Shown piece by piece: positions 1 through 9,047 of a DNA stretch of 64,000 nucleotides (positions are counted from its first letter, which is position 1; every line of letters starts with the position of its first letter). The DNA lies in NCBI RefSeq assembly GCF_027744825.2, contig NC_071338.1, forward strand, positions 25,744,001 through 25,808,000, in the 5' to 3' direction. The DNA comes from Synchiropus splendidus. Lineage: Eukaryota > Chordata > Actinopteri > Syngnathiformes > Callionymidae. The translations under genes were made by a program, and so were the position numbers. Below the pieces are notes generated by a model. That model was not told where the DNA came from, made no database searches, and worked only from the letters and a program-made list of their open reading frames with translations.

Positions 1-858
1 TGACTTTTTTCATCATTCATTTGAATTATAAATAGAACTCACCCACCTTTAAGGCCTTTTTTTTCTTTTTCTTTTCTTTTTTTATTTCATTTTTGTGTCT
101 GTTTTCGTCACCACAGCCATTGATAGCCACATTGAAATGTTGAATTAAAAAGATTTTTAAAAACAAGCACTGTTATTTAAAAATATTTATTATCTCAACA
201 AAAAGGCGTTAAAATCGTCACATAAACTGCCAGCAAAGCTATCCACTACTTAAAAAAGATTTAGTCTGATTGAATGAATCTGTAAATTGGATGAATATAA
301 AATGTATTGTTACATATATTTGAAGCATGTCATGGTGTAATTACACTTATTTCCCCCTTGTTTTATAATATCCATCCACTCATCTAAGTTAGATTTTAGA
401 CAGTATCTCACAACAGACACAGCACATATTTTGGCCCACCGCTGCTTTGCATTCATTTATTGTCATGGTGACCAAAATTTCATTGTTTGAGACACAAATA
501 TTTCTGAATTGATATTATGTCTTCAAACTGCTTTTCTATTCAACAGTGATTGTATTCCAACCAGAGCTCCATTTTGGCTACGCTTCCCATGTGTCATCAA
601 ACTCTGAAAAATTCAGCAGAACTTGTGCATCTGACTGAAAGAAGTTCTTCTTCTTTCTACACTGATCGTCTCAGCAGCTTAGACTTTCGACATTTACCAC
701 ACACAATTCCCCACACCATGTTCTGGTTCTAGCATGCGCAGCTCTGGCTGCGGCCGCAGCTGTGCGCCAACACTAGGGGGCGCATGAACTCTCCAACCTC
801 TTCCTCAGACAGCAGCTCACAGCAGCCCAGCTGAACCGTATTTCCCTCTCCTCTGCAG
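1..858 (+). other. tub: Last intron of tub (partial)
   Basis: This stretch precedes the tub terminal exon and ends in a pyrimidine-rich tract with CTCTGCAG at 851-858, a good splice acceptor. It is AT-rich, with T-runs near 60-90. I see no other exon or recognisable repeat; a 60-codon open frame at 550-732 has no protein-like character. The intron starts outside the window. Confidence 0.75.
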
Positions 859-992
859 CTGACTACATTGTGATGCAGTTTGGCCGCGTGGCAGAGGACG
901 TCTTCACCATGGACTATAACTATCCCATGTGCGCCCTGCAGGCCTTCGCCATCGCCCTCTCCAGCTTTGACAGCAAGCTGGCCTGTGAGTAG
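859..992 (+). CDS. tub: Tubby protein, C-terminal exon (partial gene)
   Basis: This is the last coding exon of a tubby-family protein. The frame opens with two bases completing a split codon, then reads [15 protein letters not shown], continues through [17 protein letters not shown] and ends [10 protein letters not shown] before TAG at 990-992. This is the extreme C-terminus of the tubby domain, the beta barrel around a central helix that binds PI(4,5)P2; the [13 protein letters not shown] segment is part of the buried helix. The AEDVFTMDY wording fits TUB better than TULP1 as I recall it, and the neighbour ric3 supports tub. Known family roles are tethering to the plasma membrane by phosphoinositide, trafficking of receptors into cilia with IFT-A, and neuronal signalling. 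Only about 44 residues lie here; the rest of the gene is off the left edge. The acceptor at 857-858 sets the start. Confidence 0.93.
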
Positions 993-3025
993 AGGGCCAG
1001 AGCCCCGCAGCCGGTACATTTGTCCTCCCAACAAGGGCTGTTAAGGCTTACCAGGGCTCCAAATCAACCCTGGAAAATCCTCAAACGATCCTTGGGCCTC
1101 AAGTTTACTCTGTGAGTGTGTGTGTGTGTAAGTGACGAGCACAAAGAGTGATCCAGTTTGGTTTATTTTGTATCGTCTCCAAGAGCACCGACTTAACACA
1201 TCCTTATCTGTAAATGACAGCTAACACCGTGTTGGCAGGGTCTTCTGTAGTAACACATGACACACTTCTGAAGCATGACTACGTCTCGTGAGCATCTACA
1301 TGCATGTCACCGGTTATTTATTTGGTTATTTATCTATTTATTACACCCTTTTACGTTGAGGTCACCGAGCAGCGAAGCACACGAGAGAAGGTTTCCACAG
1401 GATACGACAGGACAGACACCAACTCACTGCTGCGTCACAGTGTTATGATCATGAATGTACCGCGGAGGATATCAAAGACGACTGAGAGTCACATGTACAT
1501 AGATTCTTGTGCCTTCCCAGACCAATGTTGCTTGAGCTGTTTAAAGAGCTGAGCCTGGACTGGCCTTCCGCTGTCCTCACACGCGTTTGACAAACTATCG
1601 TACCCAGCTAACATCCGAGTCACTCTGCAGCCGTAATAGGGATGATACGTTGTTGCACCAAAGTTGGCTGAACTAACCGCACAGTTTTACTCCGACGGCT
1701 TATTTGTAGCAAGAAATCAATGGCAGTGAAGAGCAAAATTTTTAAAAAGAAAAAAGCAGATCACATCTGTTATACCATTTCTATTATGAAAAAAGCTAAA
1801 CCGGAGTGAAAAAATGCAGCTTAGTGGAATTTGACATGAGTCAAGAGGTGGTTTATATTGGCATATTGTTCATATATTTCACACACACACACAATGAAGT
1901 TTTACAAGAACTAATTCTGGGTCGCAAGTGAGCTGCTCCTCCAACAGCTGCCTTGAAGGAAGTACTGTATGGGGACCGAAGATCTGCACAAAATGATACT
2001 GTGAACGGTCCGTCACGTCATTTCATGCTCATTACGCACTACAACAGTAAGAGAACGTGATCCAGAACTATGAACCAAGTTGTTTTCCTGATGAAACATG
2101 GACGCTTTCAGAACATTCCGTTCATGTTGAACCATATAGACTGAAAGCTTAAGCTCTATGGTGGGTTCTGGCGCCCCCTTCTGTGACGACTCAGAACTGA
2201 ACAGTCGCGTCGAGGTCTTTAACTATTAGAGCTTGTTCTTTTCGTTAATTCTGATTGATTAAATGTAGAAAAAAATGATCAATTTTTGATGATGTCATCC
2301 TGATGTTTCATCTTATGGATTCAATTTAAATCACATCTTTCTGCAGTTTTAAAACAACATTTATCATGAGCAGTACATTAAAAACCTCTTTTTTATTTTT
2401 TAGATACATTTTTTAATGGAGTCCCATCCCTGTTAAATATGAATTCTTTCCAAAGATGGTTGGATATTTGAAGTGGTTTGCCCTTGAAAGTTTCAAACGT
2501 GTTTGGGACAATCCTGATTTAGAGTCAAGGCTTTATGTTGGTCACAACATGAGTCCAGAAATCGCTCATATTTCTTTCATTCCTCACCTGCTTTCCAAGT
2601 TAGGTGGTATTCACTGATCAAGATACAGTGTGTCTCTGCTATAGCTCCCACCTAGAGTGTATTTACTACAAATGAAACTGAAGCCTTTCTGTTGTCTCCC
2701 CAACACCATCACACAGAGCAGCAGCTCTTACTGCATTTCAGCATTAAAAAAAAAGTGCTGATCGAAGGCAAAGAACAATCTCTGTTAATGTTGCTGTGGA
2801 TGATGAGTCGGATCTTTATCAAATGTGCTATTCTTGTACTCGACTGTGCTATTTTGAATTTATATCTACACTGTTGATACTCTTGCTGTAAAGTTTGCTT
2901 TCATACATGTAAACCAAAAGTTCCCTCACCTTCTGTTCCCAGTGCTCTGGTTGTTATGTACAGTTCATGGATTGCTGTGGTGGTAAAAACACTTCATCAG
3001 GAAATAAAAACAACAAACAAAGTCA
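993..3025 (+). other. tub: tub 3' untranslated region
   Basis: From the tub stop codon to just past AATAAA at 3003-3008 there is no further coding potential. The stretch is AT-rich, with a short GT run near 1116 and a CA run near 1881. The end is inferred from the polyadenylation signal followed by a GT/T-rich tract around 3031-3065; no transcript evidence is available, and shorter alternative ends are possible. Confidence 0.5.
3003..3008 (+). terminator. tub: Candidate polyadenylation signal of tub
   Basis: AATAAA is followed about 25-60 bases later by a G/T-rich stretch (3031-3065), as expected for a cleavage-stimulating downstream element. It lies about 2 kb past the tub stop codon and before the convergent ric3 gene. 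Confidence 0.5.
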
Positions 3026-3435
3026 AACAAGCTGTTTGAGGGGCTTGTTTTCACGTGTTTTTGTCATCTCTATTCATGCTGTTTGAATCAGAGAAAAATA
3101 TTAACAACGGAGTGTGACTTTTCATTTGTTTTTTTTTGTTTTTTCAAAAAAAGAAAATGGATAATGACGAATGAATGATGAAATAGAGGCTAATCATAAT
3201 GGCCAAATAATGTCATCAGACTTTATATAAACTTAAACTGTATAAACTGACACATTTCTCGAAAGAGCTCGGGAGGAATTCTTTCTGGAAAATTCATCAC
3301 ATAACATTGCTGACTTGAAACCACCGTGCAGCATCGCATTCAGCCACTAGATGGAGGTATTGGAAATTATAGCCAATATAATTCCATTTCTCACCCTCTA
3401 AAATTGAGTAACTGGTTGATCAATGAAGAACATGT
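3026..3435. other. Gap between convergent tub and ric3 3' ends
   Basis: This short AT-rich segment between the likely tub cleavage site and the ric3 stop codon must hold at least part of the ric3 3'UTR (minus strand). I see no canonical AATAAA or ATTAAA on the minus strand here. A TATAAA variant sits around 3222-3229. The ric3 transcript may therefore extend into and overlap the tub 3'UTR. Confidence 0.4.
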
Positions 3436-4190
3436 TTACTTCTCCCTCTTGCTCCGCATCCTGAGTCCAGTGACCTCCTTCGGTTTCTGCTCCTGGATGT
3501 GCTTCTCCTCCTCAGCTCCGGACACAAGCTCTTCCTCCTCTGCTTCCTCCTCTGGGTTGGGACACACACAGCTGAACTGCAGACTCTCTGCCTCCATCAC
3601 TGGATCATCTTCATCTCCGGCATCGTCCATCTCCGTCCCACCCTCCTCCTCCTCCTCTTCTTCGTCCTCCTCAAAAGTGGCTTCTCTCGGGTAGCGAAAA
3701 ACATCTCTGTGGTCACTGAAGGTGAGATGCTTCTTCCCTCCACCCTGGAGCTCCCTGCTCACTTCCAGCCCGAGTCTCTCCGGCTTTCCAACCGGCACTT
3801 GTTGAGATGATTCACAAGTCATCAACAGTCTCTTCTCCGCTTCTGCCTCCTCCTCCTCCTCTTCTGTACACTCATCCACCTGCTCTTCATGCTTCTCCTC
3901 AACCTTCTCCTCTTCATCCTCTGTATACTCATCGACTTGCTCTTCCTCCTCATCTGCAGCATGTGTGTTCTCCACCTCCTCTTCCTCCTCCTCCTCTTCT
4001 TCTCGCTCATCTTCATCTTCCTCCTGCACGACTGAGAGCCTCCTCATCACCACCTCATCCTCCTCCTGCTCCATCCTCTCAGCGAGGGCTTCAGCTGTGG
4101 GCTGATTGGTTATCTCCTCGAAGGTCACCATTTTCGGTGCATATCTGTTGGTGGTCAAGTCGTTCTCCGGGTACGTCTCCTCTGGGTACC
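3436..4190 (-). CDS. ric3: ric3 coding exon 6 (acidic C-terminus)
   Basis: The acceptor is AAAACAACAG. It starts GYPEETYPENDL, a conserved RIC3 block, then AEALAERMEQEEDE (human AEEIAERMG). Long Glu runs follow, encoded by GAG/GAA-rich minus-strand sequence. The stop is at 3438-3436. On the plus strand the purine bias appears as a CTCCTC-rich tract (3650-4080) that creates shadow frames of Pro/Ser/Leu. Confidence 0.9.
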
Positions 4191-5243
4191 CTGTTGTTTT
4201 AAACAAACAAGTGCTGCATGAAGACACTGTGACACACTTGACTGCTTTGGTGACTACCTTCCCAGTCGGCACCATAAGGGACCTCCTCTGCCTCCATCTC
4301 TGGCGACGCCCCTTCTAGTCGTCCCTCCTGCATCAGCTGGGTGAGTTCCCTCAGCTCCCGTAATAGTTTCTCCTCCCGCTTAGAGGTTCTGGTTTTGCCC
4401 TTCTTCCTTCTCCCACTAGGGACAGCAGAGGGGACAACATGAGTTCCATGTCTCCTCTTCTTTTACCACCCTTCATCTGGTGACACGATGAGAGTCGATT
4501 CAAGTCGGTCCAACCAAGTTACAAACCATTTGTTTGCATTTCATCACCACCGCGTCGATTAGAATGTTTGAAAGTGCGATGACAAGGTTTGATGCGCTTG
4601 ACCATCAGGACAAGTGGGACGCACCATTAGCTTAGTGAAATTGAGGCAGTGAGTAACAGAAAAAGCTCTCACGTAAATGTGGTCTGCAAATGACCCCGGA
4701 GTCTTTGCAGCAAAACAAATGTGGATGGAGAAAAACATCTTCCATGTCCAATTCAAAATAGCTCTCAGGTAGGAGCAGTTTTAATAGAGGATTTTGTCAA
4801 TGTCTGAACAGAACTAAACGTATTTATTTGACCAAACTCCATGTAGTTTAAAGCGTGTGAACTAAATCATTATTGAAAATACTTCAGTCAAGTGTAAAGA
4901 CTGAACCAAAGTTCCAGTAGCAACTCATATGTCACTTCATTGAAGCAACTGGCAGTCTGTCCAGGGTGTCCGCCGAGGTCCCTGTTCTTACGACAACCGA
5001 ACACTGAATAGAATACAATGGTCCAGCCAGCGGTGAATGTGAATCACTTTCCTGGACTGGACATTGCAACAACTGCAGTTATACATGGAGTATATAGTCT
5101 CATTCATGGACTGTACCTTGTTGAACTCCGACCTTTCTTGGCAACGATTCGGTCCATCATCATTTCAGTTCGGATCAGTCTCTCCTGGAGTCTTGCCAGC
5201 TCATATTCAACAGCTGCAGATGTGTCAATGCATGAAGCAGAAT

Positions 5244-5288
<45 letters not shown>

Positions 5289-5913
5289 TTACGCGTGTTA
5301 CGGTCCACATAGTTCACAGGAGCCATTGCGTAGCTTCCTGGTTTTGTTTTCCCCCTGCATGTTAGCTGGGAAGAACAGTACTGTGATTGGTTCACACGTA
5401 TCCAACACACTGCGATGACATACCTTATAGATTATGTAGAGGATGTAGAGCAGAATCCCAAACCCGTAGACAGGTATGACCTGAGCCATCAGGTTGGATT
5501 TTTTGCCCCGTCCAATGGGCTTTATTCTGGCAGTGGTATCAATGGCAGTGAAGGGGTCCACGCCCCAGTGGTCCGGCTCTTCCTGCTGCTGCCTCGCTGG
5601 AGGGTAGAACCCAGGTCCTACTGTGGAGGACACAGCTCCATTCAGTACCATTATAACTACTTACTATTATTACTGCACTGACCAGTGTTTGACGCAGTGT
5701 TACTAGTGTTATTATTATTGTTGTAAACATATAAACAGCTCCAACACTGACGTCGAAGCCAGCACTTGTCACCGATGACGACACAACGTTCTTACCCTGC
5801 GGCTGCCCCACTTCCTTCCTGGCCCTGGGCAAAAACATTCTGGGCAAAAAGAGGGAGACACAAAGAACGCAGCATGATATGAGCGTGACCTTCTGGCAGG
5901 TTGTGAGGGACAT
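3436..5913 (-). CDS. ric3: RIC3 acetylcholine receptor chaperone, complete, six coding exons
   Basis: RIC3 is an ER membrane chaperone that promotes folding and assembly of nicotinic acetylcholine receptors (notably alpha7) and 5-HT3 receptors. Coding exons join 5913-5796, 5620-5424, 5365-5293, 5213-5117, 4415-4258 and 4190-3436; the phases agree at every junction and give 465 codons plus stop. Residues 1-35 (MSLTTCQKVTLISCC onward) form a hydrophobic N-terminal segment. Residues about 84-105 (MAQVIPVYGFGILLYILYII) are the second hydrophobic segment, the strongest family signature. Residues about 131-157 (VEYELARLQERL) and 175-192 (EEKLLRELRELTQLMQEG) look like coiled coil. The WEGYPEETYP block at about 213-222 matches the family. 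Residues about 256-465 are extremely Glu-rich and end GLRMRSKREK. All introns are GT-AG. The gene spans only 2.5 kb, with introns of 58, 67, 79, 175 and 701 bases. It converges with tub. Confidence 0.93.
4258..4415 (-). CDS. ric3: ric3 coding exon 5
   Basis: The acceptor is GTCCCTAG. It reads GRRKKGKTRTSKREEKLLRE, then LRELTQLMQEG, and ends at EVPYGADWE|G with a GTAGTC donor in phase 1. It begins with a basic cluster and continues with a second heptad-like helix matching the human LLHQLREITRVMKEGKF block. No ATG-initiated frame reveals it, because it lacks an upstream Met. Confidence 0.88.
5117..5213 (-). CDS. ric3: ric3 coding exon 4 (coiled coil)
   Basis: The acceptor CATCTGCAG leads into PVEYELARLQERLIRTEMMM, corresponding to the human FELAQLQEKLKETE helix. 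The donor ACAAG|GTACAG leaves phase 2. An earlier GTCGGA within AAAGGTCGG is a weaker donor and breaks the phase to exon 5. Confidence 0.85.
5247..5287. repeat. (AT)n microsatellite inside ric3 intron 3
   Basis: About 20 AT units occupy more than half of the 79-base intron (5214-5292), starting at the ric3 donor GTAAGT (5292-5287) and ending about 33 bases before the acceptor. Confidence 0.97.
5293..5365 (-). CDS. ric3: ric3 coding exon 3 (73 bases)
   Basis: The acceptor is TTCCCAG and the donor C|GTAAGT. It reads LTCRGKTKPGSYAMAPVNY, which aligns by position and pattern with the short exon after the membrane span in other vertebrates (LSKGKTT...). It starts in phase 0 and ends in phase 1. 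A different acceptor, 16 bases downstream at ATGCAG, would shift the frame and is rejected. The preceding intron is only 58 bases. Confidence 0.82.
5424..5620 (-). CDS. ric3: ric3 coding exon 2 (transmembrane segment)
   Basis: The acceptor CTCCACAG (AG at 5622-5621) precedes a linker beginning VGPGFYPPARQQQ. The exon ends with the conserved QVIPVYGFGILLYILYIIYK span and an AAG|GTATGT donor in phase 0. It encodes residues 40-105. The linker is shorter than in human RIC3 as I recall it. Confidence 0.92.
5796..5913 (-). CDS. ric3: ric3 coding exon 1
   Basis: The ATG at 5913-5911 opens a short hydrophobic N-terminus (LISCCVLCVSLFLPRMFLPR), as in RIC3 orthologues, where this segment is a signal peptide or first membrane span. 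The exon ends at a GTAAGA donor (5795-5790) in phase 1 and encodes 39 codons plus one base. It is the first Met giving the family's N-terminus. Confidence 0.85.
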
Positions 5914-6148
5914 TTTGTCTCGGCAATGGTTTCAGCTCCAACATGAAAGAGTGAGTCCACAAGCTGTCATCGCTGATCTGCTGACGGTTCAATCCAGATT
6001 ATAGCAGATTATATCTGGCTGCATTTGAGTGCTGCAGGGAATATGAACCGACAGACAGCAGAGGTTTATTCCACAAGGTTTCCTATTAATCTTGATGCAC
6101 CTTCATAACAGTGATGATATTTACAGATTATTTTTTTTATTGTGTCGC

Positions 6149-6471
6149 ACAGGTGGGCAATTGAATTGAAGGACCACAATAGAAACTAACTGTTGTGAGG
6201 GGCCATCATCAAAAGAAAGACAGCGATGACTACAAAACAGGACGGAAAAATATCCAAAATACGTACTTAACTAAGAAGGGAAAAAATGAGTTTAAATATA
6301 AAGCTTTTAAAATCGATAAAAAAGCTATTTATTTCTAAATCAATTTTCCATATTATATTTACTAAAAAAAAAAAAAAAGTGATACTTTTACTTTGACGTC
6401 AAATGGGAAACAAATATACAGGCATCGGGCAACATATGGCCCCCGGGCCACACTTTGCCAGGTCTGGTGTA
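6149..6471. mobile_element. hAT-like miniature element relic
   Basis: The left end CACAGGTGGGCAATTG and the right end, read in reverse (ACACCAGACCTGGCAAAG), form imperfect inverted termini. The right end carries GGCCCCCGGGCCACACTTTG, a motif I associate with fish and mammal hAT miniature elements. A related fragment occurs at about 14065-14095. No transposase is present; the exact boundaries are uncertain. Confidence 0.45.
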
Positions 6472-8159
6472 TCGTGTCCACATTTCTCATACCATCTGAT
6501 CTGAGTTAAAATAATAAAATAGAGAAGTAAACAAACAAACCATGATCGCAGAATGACTGGATTCAATTTTATTACAGAAGGATTTCTCCGTCACATTTGG
6601 TATTAACGAAGCAGTACTTGAACGCAACACTTGAACGCCAAACGTCATCCATGAGCACTGTGGTGATTTGTAGCAGCCACCAGCAGATGGCAGTGTAGGA
6701 TCACTAACTTTTACCATGGTGATGTAAAGTGTAAATAACTCTAGGGAGGGTTTGAGTCGACCTAACTGAGACTCAGGACTTTCTCAGAACATCAACAGTC
6801 TTCAGTGAATAATAATGACATTGAACAGTTATTTAAATTCTGAGTTGTTCTTTTCATTTTTCCAATCACTTTATGTCATAAACTTCCCGGCACAAACATT
6901 GCAGAGGTGTCGATGGAACCATCACAAACTATCCATCCATCCACAGTTGGAAAAGTGCTTTGCTGCTGAAGTACATTCCATAGTGTGACAGTTGCAGGAA
7001 GCTGTGGCTCGGACCTACTTGGCCCAGAGAGTCCACAGATAAAGCTCCTGAACCAGACAGCGTTCCAACACTCGTCCATGATGTTCCAGGAGCAGCCTCT
7101 CATGAAGTATAGTATCTTGAACCACATTATTTGACCATCACAGAGTGGACTCTTGTCTTCCAAACCCTTATATTTGCTGGCTCATCTGTCAAGTGCACTG
7201 CCCATTTTTCTCCATTAAACGGACACATTGAAAAACCTCTTGGGCTCTTTCAAATTCAAATATCTCGGTGACGTCCAACACTCTCATGCAGGACCTGGTT
7301 CACACGTTCAGGATTCATCGTCATAGGAAGTTGTGATTCATGACAGATTTGACACGCGTGATAATGATGTCTTCTGAGGGCCATATCAGATTATTCAGAC
7401 CCAAAACACGCCTCCATTCTGCCCTCATTTATGCGGCTTTCTCACCATGTTTAATGTGATACTTGTGGCCCTGTAAACTGTGATCATCCCTTTAATTGGG
7501 GAGCGGAGGTTTAATCAGAGGGAGCAGAGGCAACGAGATGGAAGCAGGCGCGTTGACAATGCCTTCCCTGTGAGGCATGACGGCATCCTCAGGCTTTATG
7601 TTTGAGTTTATTCAAGGTCTGGGTTAACCCCGTTTAGTGAGCATCCAGGTGTGTAGGTCGCACAGAATGAGCAGGCGACTCAGCGTAGCTCAGGTGATTC
7701 CATGGAACTCAAATACAGGACAAGAAATACTGAAGAATAAAAAACTGAAAACAAGCTCAACATTACTGTTGAGTGTTTTTCCTGATGCCCTTGACCATTA
7801 GAATGTATGGCAAAATACTCTGGATGAAACACAGCACGTATCGTGGGATGGGTCGAACAAAGAGCTCAGGATAACCTGGATTTTCTGAGGTTTTTGGACC
7901 CTCCATGTTGTCCGTTATCCACCACCTGCAGTGAGGCCACGCTGCACCGCCTCAGCAGACACGATGAGCCTGTCGTGGCTTGCGGCAGCCATCAGCAGTG
8001 GATATGCAAGGCTTCCATTTCTGTTGGAGCCAGGTCAAAAAACAAGGTAGGAAGCAGAGCAAGACAATGGCACCAAGCTACCTTTCAAAATAAAACAAAA
8101 CAGGACTGGTTTAGGAAAAGATATGACTTGCTCCTGACTTGTTCAATGTGAACACCTTC

Positions 8160-8355
8160 GCGAGTGATACTGCCGTGTTGTGACCAGTTGATGGCGTTTC
8201 ATGACACCGTGTCCTGCTATTCACAGGCCACCAGGTGGCACTGTCTGAAAAAATAACTTCATGAAACCTCACATTATTTCTAAACCAAGAGCCCATCTAG
8301 TAGCCTCTGAAAATTCGGAGACTGTTTCATCAACCCTGCAATACATGACACTGCA
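8160..8355 (+). repeat. Dispersed repeat, copy A
   Basis: The segment with CATCTAGTAGCCTCTGAAAA followed by a CATCAACCCTGC stretch resembles 45700-45780, which reads CATCTAGTGGCCTCTGAAAA and ATCAACACTGCTCTG. The two copies lie in the same orientation 37 kb apart and are diverged. The family is not identified; such 'CCATCTAGTGGC' repeats are common in fish genomes. Confidence 0.5.
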
Positions 8356-8982
8356 TCCACTCATCACTACTGCCATCTGCTGGTGAAGCTGCTTTATCTA
8401 CACTGGAGAGGCGTGTCATGTTTGCGGTCCCAGTATGTGACCGAGATGGAGCTGGTGTTCAGGTCCATGATGAATTGAATGTTGTGTATTCTCTGTGGTG
8501 CTGCAACACAATTTCATCACAACTGCAAATCACATTTAGAGTTTTATTAACTCTAGTTATCAGTCTGAGACTAGGATCAGATTGGTTTTCTATTGCCAAC
8601 ATAAGCAGCAATCTTGTCATTTGTATATATATATTTATATTTCTTATTTAATCTTTTTTGACCTTTTTTGTTTGAGTAACATTCCATGTTACGTCCTGCC
8701 TCTGCTCCTTTATTACTCTTTTATTTTGAGCTGGAGTTGTGGTTGTAACACAAAGCAATTTCCCCCCCTGGCTCAGCTCCTTTCTCAACGTAACTGAGCC
8801 ATACATTGTCCTACTGACAGCATAACTGCTGTTATCTGTCCCTCACTCATGAACAAGACCCTATGACAGTTGAAGTTCTCCCCCCTGAATCTCAGTCCCA
8901 ATGTGAATTGGACCTTCAACAAATGAAACAGAGTAGAGCTTTTCTTTGACTCTTTACTGTGTAAAACAGTCTTGTTTTGCAG

Positions 8983-9047
8983 CTACATTCAGCGACCTGC
9001 AAGCCGACTTCGACGTGGAGGCTGGACCAGACCAGAGACGGTGGTGA
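8983..9047 (+). other. Terminal-exon-like open frame, unidentified
   Basis: A pyrimidine-rich tract ending in TTTTGCAG (AG at 8981-8982) is followed by a frame reading TFSDLQADFDVEAGPDQRRW and a TGA at 9045-9047. The composition is more protein-like than the surroundings, but I cannot place it in any family and see no partner exon upstream on the plus strand. Confidence 0.2.

Larger units (their letters stand above)
5914..8982. other. Upstream of ric3; no gene seen
   Basis: This should contain the ric3 5'UTR and promoter, but no CpG-rich patch or TATA box stands out. It includes a likely hAT-type miniature element (6149-6471) and one copy of a dispersed repeat around 8160-8355. Open frames here are short and not protein-like. 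Confidence 0.5.

Noticed and set aside
3326..4202. Plus-strand Ser/Pro/Leu-rich frames opposite ric3
   Set aside because: They are shadows of the GAG/GAA-rich ric3 last exon; the minus-strand frame carries the recognised family blocks.
5539..5651. ATG-initiated frames running through ric3 exon 1 and exon 2 boundaries
   Set aside because: They read through donor and acceptor sites; the spliced model restores phase and family sequence.
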